In this document: piece after piece, positions 1-7,632 of the stretch | How positions within the stretch are numbered: position 1 is the stretch's first letter | How the letters are laid out: each line of letters begins with the position of its first letter | Notes under the pieces: model-generated | The model's database searches: none | The model's input: only the letters and a program-made list of their open reading frames with translations | Told to the model about the DNA's origin: nothing | Made by a program: the position numbers and the translations under genes | Assembly: GCF_036014215.1 (NCBI RefSeq) | Contig: NZ_CP107921.1 | Coordinates: 1,428,501 to 1,492,500 of the forward strand | From: Streptomyces sp. NBC_00440 | Lineage (GTDB): Bacteria; Actinomycetota; Actinomycetes; Streptomycetales; Streptomycetaceae | Length of the DNA stretch: 64,000 bases | Direction of reading: 5' to 3'

Positions 1-99
1 GGTCCTCCCCGGGCCGGCATCCGTCAGTCCGGCCTGCGCCGGGCCGGTATTCGTCGGGCCGGTCTTCGTCAGTCCGGTCGTCGTCGGGCTCGTTGTCAT
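1..99 (-). CDS. N-terminus of an unidentified protein (runs off the window)
   Basis: The ATG at 99-97 overlaps the stop of the upstream FAD/NAD(P)-binding gene by 4 bp (ATGA), so it is most likely the next gene of the same minus-strand operon. Only 33 codons are visible. They encode a low-complexity stretch of pentapeptide repeats with the pattern x-x-(T/A)-G-(L/P), for example TKTGP and TNTGP, matching 15-bp repeats in the DNA. Such a start says nothing about function. An ABC transporter ATPase or a flavin-dependent oxidoreductase would fit the neighbourhood, but that is a guess. Confidence 0.5.
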   Translation of the reverse strand, partial: MTTSPTTTGLTKTGPTNTGPAQAGLTDAGPGRT

Positions 100-1862
100 C
101 GTGCGGACTCCTTGAGCAGGGTGAGGGCAGCGCGCGCGGTGGCGTCGTTCTGCCGGAATGCGGGGGCGTTCGTGTGCGGCCTGGCGAAGGCGCCGGCCGA
201 ACGGGCCGTGGTGTGCGGGCCGAGTGCGAAACGCCGCGGATGCGGCCCTGTGCCGCGCTCCACGACCCGTCCGTCGGACGGGTCCACGACGAGCAGGCCC
301 GCAGCGCTGGACCGCGCCCCGTCCTCGTACAGCGCGTTCAGCAGGGCGCTGCGGGTGCGCGCGGGCGAGGGTGCGGGCAGCCTCGCCTCGACCAGAGCGC
401 GGGCCTCGACGCGCTCCCCCGGAACACTCGCGCTGCCCGCACTGAACACCCCGCGGCTCTCGTCGGCGGCGACGGTGATGCCCGCGCCGAGGAACCGCAC
501 CACACCGGCGCGGGACAGGGCGAGGAGCTGCCGCAGCCGCGGTCCCGGCGGGCCCGACGCCAGATAGCTGAAGAATCCGTGCCAGCGGGCGCCGCCCTCA
601 CCGGTGTCGCCGAGGCGGGTCAACTGACCGTAGACCGAGAGCAGTCCGAGGAAGACCGCCAGGTCCGGGCTGTGCGCCGGGTCGTGGCGGCGGGTGAGAT
701 CGGCCTCGATGCAGCCGCGCAGGCTCTCCTGGAGTGCGTCGAGGGAGTCATGGCGTACGCCGTCCAGCGGCCGGTCGAGCGCCGCCGGGTCGAAGCGGTC
801 GGCGGGGTCGGGGACGGCGTCCTCGGCCAGCGCGGCCAGTTCCGGCCCGGTGTCGGCTGCGGCGTACTTCTCCTCGAAGACCGGCCACTCGACGGTGGTA
901 CGGCCGGGGTGCGCGGTGAAGAGCCGGTGGTAGTGGGCGAATCCGAGCTCCCGGTCGATGAGCGGCCGTACGTCGCGGTCGAAGTCGACCGGCCCCGGCG
1001 CGGCGAGCAGCTGGTCCACCTGCTCGGGCCCGAAGAACCGTGGCAGCGGCGGGCGTTCGCCGGTCCAGCCGTAGCCGATCTTGGAGTGGTACGGCACTCC
1101 GCGCCGCGATCCGACGTACAGGACCGGCTCCCGGCCGGAGGGCAGATACTCCCCCCGTGCGTCGTACCGGCCGCCGCGCCCCTCGGTGAGGAGCACCATC
1201 AGGTCGACGAAGGCGAGGCCGAAGCCGCGGACGACGACCGGTTCGCCGGCGCCGAGCACCGACAGGTCGCTGTCCGCCGTGAAGGCGGGCGGCAGGTGCA
1301 CGAGCCCGTGCCGCTGGGCGAACCTGGCCAGTTCGCGCTGTTCCTCGTCGGGATCCGCGTCCAGGTGGCCGACGGTCAGCACCACCAGATCGGCGATGAC
1401 CGGCTCGGCCTCCCCCTCCAGCCACACCTGCTGGAGGCCGTCGGCCGGACCACTGATCCGTACCGCGCGCGTCCGGTGCCGGCGTACCGCGGAGCCCGGC
1501 GGCAGCGCGGCCACGGCCTCCTCGTACACCCAGCGCAGATAGCGGCTCTGCGCCTGCCGGGTGGGGAAGGTCCGCGGGTCGGCCCCGGACCACTCGGCGA
1601 AGTCGGGGCCCGGACGTACGGGGCCCTCCAGGGGCTGCGCGGATTCGTCGGTGAACATGGTGACGTCGGCCGCCATGGAGTTCATCCACAGCAGGGGTGA
1701 CTGGTCCTGGCGCCAGATGCGCCCGCCGCCCGGCGGGTAGGGGTCGATCAGATGGATGTCGAGCGGCTGGTTCCCGTACAGCGAAGGGGCGTTGGCGGCG
1801 AGCCTCTCCAGGAATCCGGTGCCGCGCGGACCGGCCCCGACCACCGCCACGGACCCCCTCAC
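96..1862 (-). CDS. FAD/NAD(P)-binding protein (NAD_binding_9 type)
   Basis: 588 residues. The N-terminus carries a dinucleotide-binding Rossmann motif, VAVVGAGPRGTGFLERL, characteristic of the FAD-NAD(P)-binding domain family PF13454. The sequence continues with PYPPGGGRIWR and WMNSMAADVTMFTDES, also typical of that family. The GTG start at 1862 overlaps the stop of the permease gene by 4 bp (GTGA), so the two are translationally coupled. Homologues often sit beside amino-acid or sulfur-compound transport genes and are thought to be flavin-dependent oxidoreductases or hydroxylases. The substrate is not known. Coupling with a family-3 ABC transporter suggests it processes the imported amino acid or sulfur compound (inference). 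Confidence 0.85.
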   Translation of the reverse strand: MRGSVAVVGAGPRGTGFLERLAANAPSLYGNQPLDIHLIDPYPPGGGRIWRQDQSPLLWMNSMAADVTMFTDESAQPLEGPVRPGPDFAEWSGADPRTFPTRQAQSRYLRWVYEEAVAALPPGSAVRRHRTRAVRISGPADGLQQVWLEGEAEPVIADLVVLTVGHLDADPDEEQRELARFAQRHGLVHLPPAFTADSDLSVLGAGEPVVVRGFGLAFVDLMVLLTEGRGGRYDARGEYLPSGREPVLYVGSRRGVPYHSKIGYGWTGERPPLPRFFGPEQVDQLLAAPGPVDFDRDVRPLIDRELGFAHYHRLFTAHPGRTTVEWPVFEEKYAAADTGPELAALAEDAVPDPADRFDPAALDRPLDGVRHDSLDALQESLRGCIEADLTRRHDPAHSPDLAVFLGLLSVYGQLTRLGDTGEGGARWHGFFSYLASGPPGPRLRQLLALSRAGVVRFLGAGITVAADESRGVFSAGSASVPGERVEARALVEARLPAPSPARTRSALLNALYEDGARSSAAGLLVVDPSDGRVVERGTGPHPRRFALGPHTTARSAGAFARPHTNAPAFRQNDATARAALTLLKESAR

Positions 1863-2710
1863 CGGGCACCGCGCGCGTAGTACCGCTCGATGTAGTGCTG
1901 GCCCGCGCTGAGCACCGAGGTGACGAGCGCGTACCAGATGGTGGCGACCAGCAGCAGCGGGATGACCTGGTACGTGCGGTGGTAGACGAGCTGCACGGAG
2001 TAGAGCAGGTCCTGGACGGCGATGACGGAGACGATCGATGTGCCCTTGAGCGTGCCGATGAGCATGTTCCCCGCGGGCGGCACGATCGACCGCATGGCCT
2101 GCGGCAGCACGATCCGCCGCAGCCTGCGCCACCGGCCGAGCCCCAGCGACTCGGCCGCCTCGGTCTGGCCGCGTCCGACGGAGAGGATGCCGCCGCGTAC
2201 GACTTCGGCCGCGTATGCCGCCTCGTGCAGGGTCAGCCCGACGATGGCGACGGTGACCGGACCGAGGAGGTCGACGGTCCTGACGCCCAGAATCCGCGGG
2301 TAGAGCGCTCCGATGTTGAACCAGAACAGCAGCTGCACCAGGATCGGCGTCGACCGGAAGAGCCAGATGTATCCCCAGCCGACCGCGCGCAGCACGGGGT
2401 TGGCGGACATCCGCGCCACGGCGAGCAGGGTGCCGAGGGTGAAGCCGAGCACCATGACGGCGGCGGTGAGCCAGAGGGTCAGGCCGAGACCGCGCAGTAC
2501 GGCGGTGGTCGCGAAGTAGTCGGCGACCACGCCCCACTGGAAGGCCTCGTTGCGGACGACGGAGGTGATGGCGGCGGCGAGCAGTACCAGCACCACGGCG
2601 GCCGCCGCCCACTGGCCGGTGCGGCGGACCGGCACGATGCGCGGCACCGGGCCGTCGTCCGCGGGCGGTGCCTGGGAGAGCTGGGGAAGGGTGTCTGACG
2701 ACGCGGACAT
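1859..2710 (-). CDS. amino-acid ABC transporter permease (HisM/GlnP type)
   Basis: 283 residues with a hydrophilic N-terminus followed by several membrane segments. The EAA loop that docks the ATPase is visible as YAAEVVRGGILSVGRGQTEAA followed by ESLGLG, typical of the His/Glu/Gln/Arg/opine permease family. It is transcribed away from the substrate-binding lipoprotein gene at 3324, and the intergenic region presumably holds both promoters. No partner ATPase is visible; it may lie beyond the left edge. The start at 2710 gives the usual family length. Confidence 0.9.
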   Translation of the reverse strand: MSASSDTLPQLSQAPPADDGPVPRIVPVRRTGQWAAAAVVLVLLAAAITSVVRNEAFQWGVVADYFATTAVLRGLGLTLWLTAAVMVLGFTLGTLLAVARMSANPVLRAVGWGYIWLFRSTPILVQLLFWFNIGALYPRILGVRTVDLLGPVTVAIVGLTLHEAAYAAEVVRGGILSVGRGQTEAAESLGLGRWRRLRRIVLPQAMRSIVPPAGNMLIGTLKGTSIVSVIAVQDLLYSVQLVYHRTYQVIPLLLVATIWYALVTSVLSAGQHYIERYYARGAR

Positions 2711-2902
2711 GAGAAGGCTCCGTGGATGCAGAGATCGAACACGGTGATGCCTTCACGCGGTGCAGCAGCGGACCGAGCCCCTCAGCACGGTCCGCTGCCG
2801 AGATTACGGCGCTGGTTCCGTGCGCTGTCAAGGCTGTCCATACTGTGGGCGTTACGTCCGGCGGCAGTTGACGGGGTAACGGATGCCTGTTCCACTTGGG
2901 CC

Positions 2903-2974
2903 ATGCATCCGCAGCAGTGGCTGGTCACCCGCTCCCACATCGACTTCGGTCGAGTGTGGTCCTCTTCCTGTTGA
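2903..2974 (+). CDS. putative regulatory leader peptide (cysteine-attenuator type)
   Basis: A 23-codon ORF ending RSHIDFGRVWSSSC then TGA. The core pattern (R-x-H-I/V-D-x-x-R-V-x-S-x-x-C) is the one I know from the short 'putative leader peptides' annotated in Streptomyces ahead of sulfur-assimilation and amino-acid ABC transporter genes, where the terminal Cys codon is thought to sense cysteine supply. It lies about 350 bp upstream of, and on the same strand as, the substrate-binding lipoprotein gene. No strong Shine-Dalgarno is visible. The match comes from memory of the family, not a search. Confidence 0.6.
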   Translation: MHPQQWLVTRSHIDFGRVWSSSC

Positions 2975-3323
2975 GCTGACCCCCGCTCTTTCTCGCTGCG
3001 CGTGTTTCCTCCGCGTATCGCCTTTCTTGCTTCTGCGCCCTTTCCGGGCCGCCTCTTTCACGCGATCTCGTCCCGCGCTCGCGCCGCGGCATCGTGCTGA
3101 TCCCTCACGCCTTCACCCGCGCAGCGCTTTCCCCACCACTCCCCTCGCCACTCCCCTCGCCATTCCCCCTGTCCGCCTTCCCTGTGGCCCTTCCGCCGTT
3201 CCCTCCCGCCCTGTCACGGCTGTGAATCCGTGAATCCGTGTATCCGTGAATCCGTCATGCGCGATCCCCGGGGCCAGGGCCGGAACGGCGGTCGTGCCGT
3301 GCACATCTGGAGAATCCGACGTC
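2975..3323. other. untranslated region ahead of the lipoprotein gene, with short repeats
   Basis: This stretch follows the putative leader peptide and contains no convincing gene. It is pyrimidine-rich on the plus strand. It contains a duplicated 12-mer (CCACTCCCCTCG) near 3137-3160 and four tandem copies of GTGAATCC (third copy GTGTATCC) at 3222-3253. If the leader peptide is real, attenuation structures would be expected here, but I could not identify a clear terminator stem. Confidence 0.4.
3222..3253 (+). repeat. four tandem 8-bp repeats (GTGAATCC)
   Basis: Copies start at 3222, 3230, 3238 (GTGTATCC variant) and 3246. They lie about 70 bp upstream of the lipoprotein start codon, inside the probable 5' leader. 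Function unknown; they could be binding sites or simple slippage repeats. Confidence 0.7.
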
Positions 3324-4268
3324 ATGAGCAAGAGCCGAAGAGGCGCTGCCTCAGCCCTGATCACCGCGGCCGCACTGGCCCTGACGGCCTGTGGATCGGG
3401 CGACCCCGCGACCACGGGCGGCGGCTCGAAGGCCGTGGCGAAGCCGGCCGCACTCCCGACCCGCGACGTGGTGTCGGACGTACGTCCCGACCGGGCGGCC
3501 GTCGCACTGCTCCCCGCCGACCTGCGGAAAGGCGGCAGCCTCACCCTGGCGACGGCCGTCGGCGGTGCCCCGCCCGGCACCAGTTATCTGCCCGACGGGA
3601 AGACCCTGGTGGGCCAGGACATCGACTTCGCGGACGCCGCCGCGAGGACGCTCGGTCTGAAGCTGAAACGTGAGGCCGCCGGTTTCGAGACGATTCTGCC
3701 CGCACTCGACAGCGGCAAATTCGACCTGGGCGTGGGCAATTTCGGCGTGACCGACGAGCGCCGCAAGGTGATCGACTTCGTTACGTACATCAATGACGGC
3801 CAGGGCTTCGCCGTACGCAAGGACAGCAAACTGGGCAAGGTCACCGATCTGACACAGCTGTGCGGGCTGAATGTGGCGACCGGCGCCGGCACCACATTCG
3901 AGGCGGCCCTGGATGCGGCGAAGAAGCGGTGCTCCGCTGCGGGGAAGAAGGATTACCGGGTCCAGACCTATGCCGACTCCGCCGCGCTCTGGGGCTCGCT
4001 CCAGCAGGGCCGCAGTGATGTGGTGATGTCGACGATCAACGGCCTGCGCTTCGCCGTCGAACAGCAGCCCGGGCTGCGGTTCCTCAATGAGTTCCACCGC
4101 CTCGATGTCGGATTCGCCTTCAAAAAGGGGACGCCACTGGCGCCTGCCTTCCGGGCCGCGGTGAATCAGCTGATCAAGGACGGTACGTACCGGCGCATCC
4201 TGAAGAAGTGGGGCACCGTGCCGTCCGGGATCGGGGAGTCGCGGATCTCGCCGCCCGAGATCAAGTAG
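3324..4268 (+). CDS. ABC transporter substrate-binding lipoprotein (family 3)
   Basis: 314 residues from the ATG at 3324. A longer reading frame exists upstream, but this ATG gives a proper lipoprotein signal: basic MSKSRR, a hydrophobic core and the lipobox LTAC at residues 19-22. The mature part resembles extracellular solute-binding proteins of polar amino-acid transporters, with GFETILPALDSGKFDLGVGNFG and KVIDFVTY as typical motifs. It is divergent from the permease gene and should be the extracytoplasmic receptor for that system. A sulfur amino acid such as cystine is a reasonable ligand guess because of the leader peptide upstream, but the sequence alone does not decide. Confidence 0.9.
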   Translation: MSKSRRGAASALITAAALALTACGSGDPATTGGGSKAVAKPAALPTRDVVSDVRPDRAAVALLPADLRKGGSLTLATAVGGAPPGTSYLPDGKTLVGQDIDFADAAARTLGLKLKREAAGFETILPALDSGKFDLGVGNFGVTDERRKVIDFVTYINDGQGFAVRKDSKLGKVTDLTQLCGLNVATGAGTTFEAALDAAKKRCSAAGKKDYRVQTYADSAALWGSLQQGRSDVVMSTINGLRFAVEQQPGLRFLNEFHRLDVGFAFKKGTPLAPAFRAAVNQLIKDGTYRRILKKWGTVPSGIGESRISPPEIK

Positions 4269-4322
4269 CCGCCTCACACTGCTGACCACTCTCGCTGCTG
4301 ACCGGTGACCGACTGGCCGGGG

Positions 4323-5528
4323 TCAGCAGCCGTCGCAGGGGCAGCAGCAGTCACAGCCGTCACAGTCACAGCCACTGCAGTCGCACCCACCGCAGTCACA
4401 GCCGCTGCAGTCGCAGTCGCAGTCGTTGCAGCAGCCCTCGCGCTTACGGCCCGACCAGGGGCCCTCGAACTCGGAGGAGCAGCAGACCCGGCAGGTGCAG
4501 CAGAGCCCGACGGCGACGGCGCACCCCGCCAGGAAACCCCGCTTGGACCCACCGTGGTGGCCGTTCCCGTCGTGGCTGTCATGCCCGTGGCCGTCCTGGC
4601 CGCCGTGTTCCGGCCCATCGGGGTCGAACCCCGGCGGCGGCGGGCCGAACGGTCCGGGCGTCCGGTGGGCACAGCTCCCGCCGAACGCCCGGTCCACCGA
4701 GCGCCCGAGTTCATGGGCGAGCAGCACATGTGCCAGCCGGTCGTCCGTGAATTCGGCGTCCCGCAGCGCGAGCCGTATCCCGTGCAGGGCGTCGTCGCAC
4801 AGCCTGCGGGCCTCGCCGAGGGAGGTGCCGGTCGCAGCCAGCGGGTTCCAGGCACCCGACGCGGCGTCAGCCTCCCTGTCCTCCACGGCGTCCAGCAGAT
4901 GGGCCAGCCTCCCGAAGAGCCGGCCGGCCTCGGCGAGCGGCGGCGCGTTCCCCGGCCGGCCGGCGAGCACGGCGGTGTGCGCGAAGGCAGCGGCGGTGGC
5001 GGTCTCGGTCGGCTCGGTGACGGTGAGCAGCGGCGTGCCGGGCCCGGCGAGCGCCTCGATCCCGGCCTGCCGGTCGACGGCGTCGACCAGGAGCGCGGTG
5101 TCGAACCCGAGATCGGCGCCGGTCCGCGCACCGGCGCGGTCCCAGCGGGCGGCGACGCGGCGGGCGGCCGCGGCGACCGGCCTGCGTGCCAGGAGACCGT
5201 CGCGGTCGGCGACATGGTCCCGCATCTTCGCCGAGGCCAGCACCAGGGATACGGCGGCCGCGAGCCGGGCGCCCTCACCGCGCGCGACGGGCGCGGTGCG
5301 CATCCCGCGCAAGGGACAGGGGCCCGCGGTGCGCCGATGTCCGGCGGAGCGCCCTGTCTGAGCCTCCGTCAGCACGGAGACGATCAGGCCGTCGTAGTTG
5401 GTGGCGACCCGCGCGAACTGGCCGTGATCGCCGCGCAGCGCGAGGCAGAGCCCGCACAGATGTGCCGTCCACTCCGCCCTCAGGCCCTCGGAGAGACGGT
5501 GCGTACAGGGCCTGACTATTCCGAACAC
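4323..5528 (-). CDS. DUF5685 family protein with a cysteine-rich C-terminal tail
   Basis: 401 residues from the GTG at 5528, preceded by GGGGGAG four bases upstream; an ATG 45 bp further up lacks such a site. The N-terminus [15 protein letters not shown] and [13 protein letters not shown] match the DUF5685 family (function unknown, actinobacterial). After a helical body comes a His/Asp/Gly-rich linker ([13 protein letters not shown]), a short hydrophobic patch and a tail with 22 cysteines in the last ~60 residues arranged as CDC and GCDC units. The Cys/His content suggests metal or Fe-S handling, or a disulfide-rich tail; this is inference. It is convergent with the lipoprotein gene. Confidence 0.85.
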   Translation of the reverse strand: MFGIVRPCTHRLSEGLRAEWTAHLCGLCLALRGDHGQFARVATNYDGLIVSVLTEAQTGRSAGHRRTAGPCPLRGMRTAPVARGEGARLAAAVSLVLASAKMRDHVADRDGLLARRPVAAAARRVAARWDRAGARTGADLGFDTALLVDAVDRQAGIEALAGPGTPLLTVTEPTETATAAAFAHTAVLAGRPGNAPPLAEAGRLFGRLAHLLDAVEDREADAASGAWNPLAATGTSLGEARRLCDDALHGIRLALRDAEFTDDRLAHVLLAHELGRSVDRAFGGSCAHRTPGPFGPPPPGFDPDGPEHGGQDGHGHDSHDGNGHHGGSKRGFLAGCAVAVGLCCTCRVCCSSEFEGPWSGRKREGCCNDCDCDCSGCDCGGCDCSGCDCDGCDCCCPCDGC

Positions 5529-5824
5529 AGTGCTCCCCCGAGCCTCTTTCACCGGTGCCGGACGAGGTGTCACGGCGCCTCCGGCATCGTAGCGAGCGGC
5601 CCTTTCACCCGTACGACCCCACCGTCACCCGTACGGCTGGAGACATCCTATTTTCATTCTGTCAGCAGTCGTACGTAGGAAGAAACCTGACGAACCGCCA
5701 TAACTTCTGCACCAGTACCGTCACGAATCCCCTGCACACCGACTATCCACTTGGCGAACGATCCACATCATGGACGACGATAGGGGTGCGGAACGCAGAA
5801 GGACCGCGGCGAAAGGAGGCGTCC

Positions 5825-6271
5825 ATGGGATCGGTACGCAAGGCGAGTGCCTGGCTGGGGCTCGTCGAGGACAACGAAGACCGCTACTACGACGACGATT
5901 ACACGGAGGGCGCCGAGTCCCCGGCCCCGGCCGAGGCATGGGTGACCGACCCCAGGGTCAGGGTCGCCGCCGAAGCGGGGCAGGCGAGGAGCCGCCGGAT
6001 CGCGACGATCACGCCCGACAGCTTCCGGGACGCCCGCGCCATCGGCGAGATGTTCCGGGACGGTGTCCCGGTGATCGTCAACCTCACGTCCATGGAGCCC
6101 GCCGACGCCAAGCGTGTGGTGGACTTCGCCGCCGGGCTGATCTTCGGGCTGCGCGGCTCGATCGACCGGGTGGCCAACCGGGTCTTCCTGCTGACCCCGT
6201 CCGACACGAAGATCGTGAGCGGCGAGGCCGCGGGCCGGTCCACCGAGGGCGGCTTCTTCAACCAGAGCTGA
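5825..6271 (+). CDS. SepF-like cell-division protein
   Basis: 148 residues. The start at 5825 is preceded by a Shine-Dalgarno in GAAAGGAGGCGTCC. The N-terminal [16 protein letters not shown] is the membrane-targeting amphipathic segment of SepF proteins, and the C-terminal domain ([34 protein letters not shown]) is the FtsZ-binding fold. SepF anchors FtsZ filaments at the membrane. The gene is not beside ftsZ here; by gene order it looks like the Streptomyces paralogue I remember as SflA (SCO1749 in S. coelicolor), which modulates FtsZ/DivIVA placement rather than being the main SepF. That ortholog assignment is from memory. Confidence 0.85.
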   Translation: MGSVRKASAWLGLVEDNEDRYYDDDYTEGAESPAPAEAWVTDPRVRVAAEAGQARSRRIATITPDSFRDARAIGEMFRDGVPVIVNLTSMEPADAKRVVDFAAGLIFGLRGSIDRVANRVFLLTPSDTKIVSGEAAGRSTEGGFFNQS

Positions 6272-6290
6272 GCCGGGACGGGGCCCGGCG

Positions 6291-6316
6291 GTGCTCCGGG
6301 GACACCCCCGGAGCAC
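6291..6316. terminator. bidirectional hairpin terminator
   Basis: Perfect 11-bp inverted repeat (GTGCTCCGGGG) with a 4-nt loop. It lies between the convergent SepF-like and acyl-CoA dehydrogenase genes. Confidence 0.7.
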
Positions 6317-6363
6317 GGAGCGACCGGGACCGTGCCGGGCCGGCCCGGCCGGCGGGTCCGGAT

Positions 6364-7554
6364 CTACCGGAACGCGTCGAGACCGGTGAGCGCCTTGCCC
6401 AGCACCAGCTGATGCATCTCGACGGTGCCCTCGTACGTCAGCACCGACTCCAGATTGGTCGCGTGCCGCATCACCGGGTACTCCAGCGAGATCCCGTTGG
6501 CGCCCAGGATCGTCCGCGAGGTGCGGCAGATCTCGATCGCCTCCCGCACGTTGTTGAGCTTTCCGAAGCTGACCTGTTCGGGCCGGAGCTTCCCGGCGTC
6601 CATCCGCCGCCCGATGTGGTGCGCGAGCAGGATGCCCTTGTGCAGCTCGACCGCCATGTCGGCCAGCTTGGCCTGGGTCAGCTGGAAGCCGCCGATCGGC
6701 CTGCCGAACTGCTCACGTGTCCTGGAGTAGTCGAGCGCGGCCTCGAAACTGGCGCGGGCGGCGCCCATCGCGCCCCAGACGATCCCGTACCGGGCGTGGC
6801 TCAGACAGCTCAGCGGGCCCTTGAGCCCGGTGACCCCGGGCAGCACCGCGTCGGCCGGGAGCCGGACCTCGTCGAGGACGAGCTCGCTGGTGACCGAGGC
6901 GCGCAGCGACCACTTGTGCTTGATCTCGGGGGCCGAGAACCCGGCGGTGTCCGTGGGGACGACGAATCCGCGCACGCCGTCGTCCGTCTGCGCCCAGACC
7001 ACGGCGACGCCCGCCACCGAGCCATTGGTGATCCACATCTTGCGGCCGGTCAGCACCCAGTCGGTGCCGCTCCGCTTCGCGTACGTCCGCATTCCGGCCG
7101 GGTCCGAGCCGTGGTCGGGCTCGGTGAGGCCGAAGCAGCCGATGACCTCACCGGCCGCCATGCCGGGCAGCCACTGCTGCTTCTGCTCCAGGGAGCCGAA
7201 GCGGTGGATCGCGTACATCGCGAGGGATCCCTGTACGGAGACCAGCGAGCGGATACCGGAGTCGGCGGCCTCCAGCTCCAGGCAGGCGAGGCCGTACTGG
7301 ACGGCGGTGGCGCCCGCGCAGCCGTACCCCTCCAGGGACATGCCCAGCGCGCCGAGAGAGCCCAGTTCGCGGGCCAGCTCACGGACGTCGGGCAGCTCCC
7401 CCTTCTCGTACCACTCCGCGATGTGCGGCAGGACCCGGTCGGCGGCCCAGGTGCGGACGGTGCCGCGGATGGCGAGATCCTCGTCGTCGAGCAGGTCGTC
7501 CAGGCCGATGGGGTCGGCGGGGTCGAAGGGCGGCAGCGTGGACGGTGCGGACAT
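6364..7554 (-). CDS. acyl-CoA dehydrogenase, glutaryl-CoA dehydrogenase-like
   Basis: 396 residues. The ATG at 7554 is preceded by GGAGG seven bases upstream. It shows the acyl-CoA dehydrogenase signature GCFGLTEPDHGSDP (FAD/substrate loop) and, near the end, TYEGTVEMHQLVLGKALTG. The Glu of YEGT is the position of the catalytic base in glutaryl-CoA dehydrogenases. This subgroup oxidises and decarboxylates glutaryl-CoA in lysine/tryptophan catabolism, but many actinobacterial relatives are uncharacterised, so substrate is inferred. A 17-bp palindrome at 7592 just upstream may be its operator. Confidence 0.9.
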   Translation of the reverse strand: MSAPSTLPPFDPADPIGLDDLLDDEDLAIRGTVRTWAADRVLPHIAEWYEKGELPDVRELARELGSLGALGMSLEGYGCAGATAVQYGLACLELEAADSGIRSLVSVQGSLAMYAIHRFGSLEQKQQWLPGMAAGEVIGCFGLTEPDHGSDPAGMRTYAKRSGTDWVLTGRKMWITNGSVAGVAVVWAQTDDGVRGFVVPTDTAGFSAPEIKHKWSLRASVTSELVLDEVRLPADAVLPGVTGLKGPLSCLSHARYGIVWGAMGAARASFEAALDYSRTREQFGRPIGGFQLTQAKLADMAVELHKGILLAHHIGRRMDAGKLRPEQVSFGKLNNVREAIEICRTSRTILGANGISLEYPVMRHATNLESVLTYEGTVEMHQLVLGKALTGLDAFR

Positions 7555-7591
7555 GAGGGTGCCTCCGGCGGCTCGCGCGGACAACGGATAA

Positions 7592-7608
7592 AACTAGCAG
7601 CGTTAGTT
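7592..7608. promoter_or_regulatory. palindrome upstream of the acyl-CoA dehydrogenase (TetR-like operator)
   Basis: Arms AACTA and TAGTT flank ACGCTGC (read on the minus strand), 38 bp upstream of the dehydrogenase start. AACTAAC-type dyads are common operators of TetR-family repressors controlling fatty-acid/acyl-CoA genes. No TetR gene is adjacent, so the regulator is unassigned. Confidence 0.45.
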
Positions 7609-7632
7609 ACGGGGTGCCGCTGACGTTACGGC

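Noticed and set aside
96..2831. single 911-residue minus-strand protein
   Set aside because: The frame runs from the FAD-binding gene through the permease in a wrong frame. The GTG at 1862 with a GTGA overlap is a better start, and the permease has its own frame.
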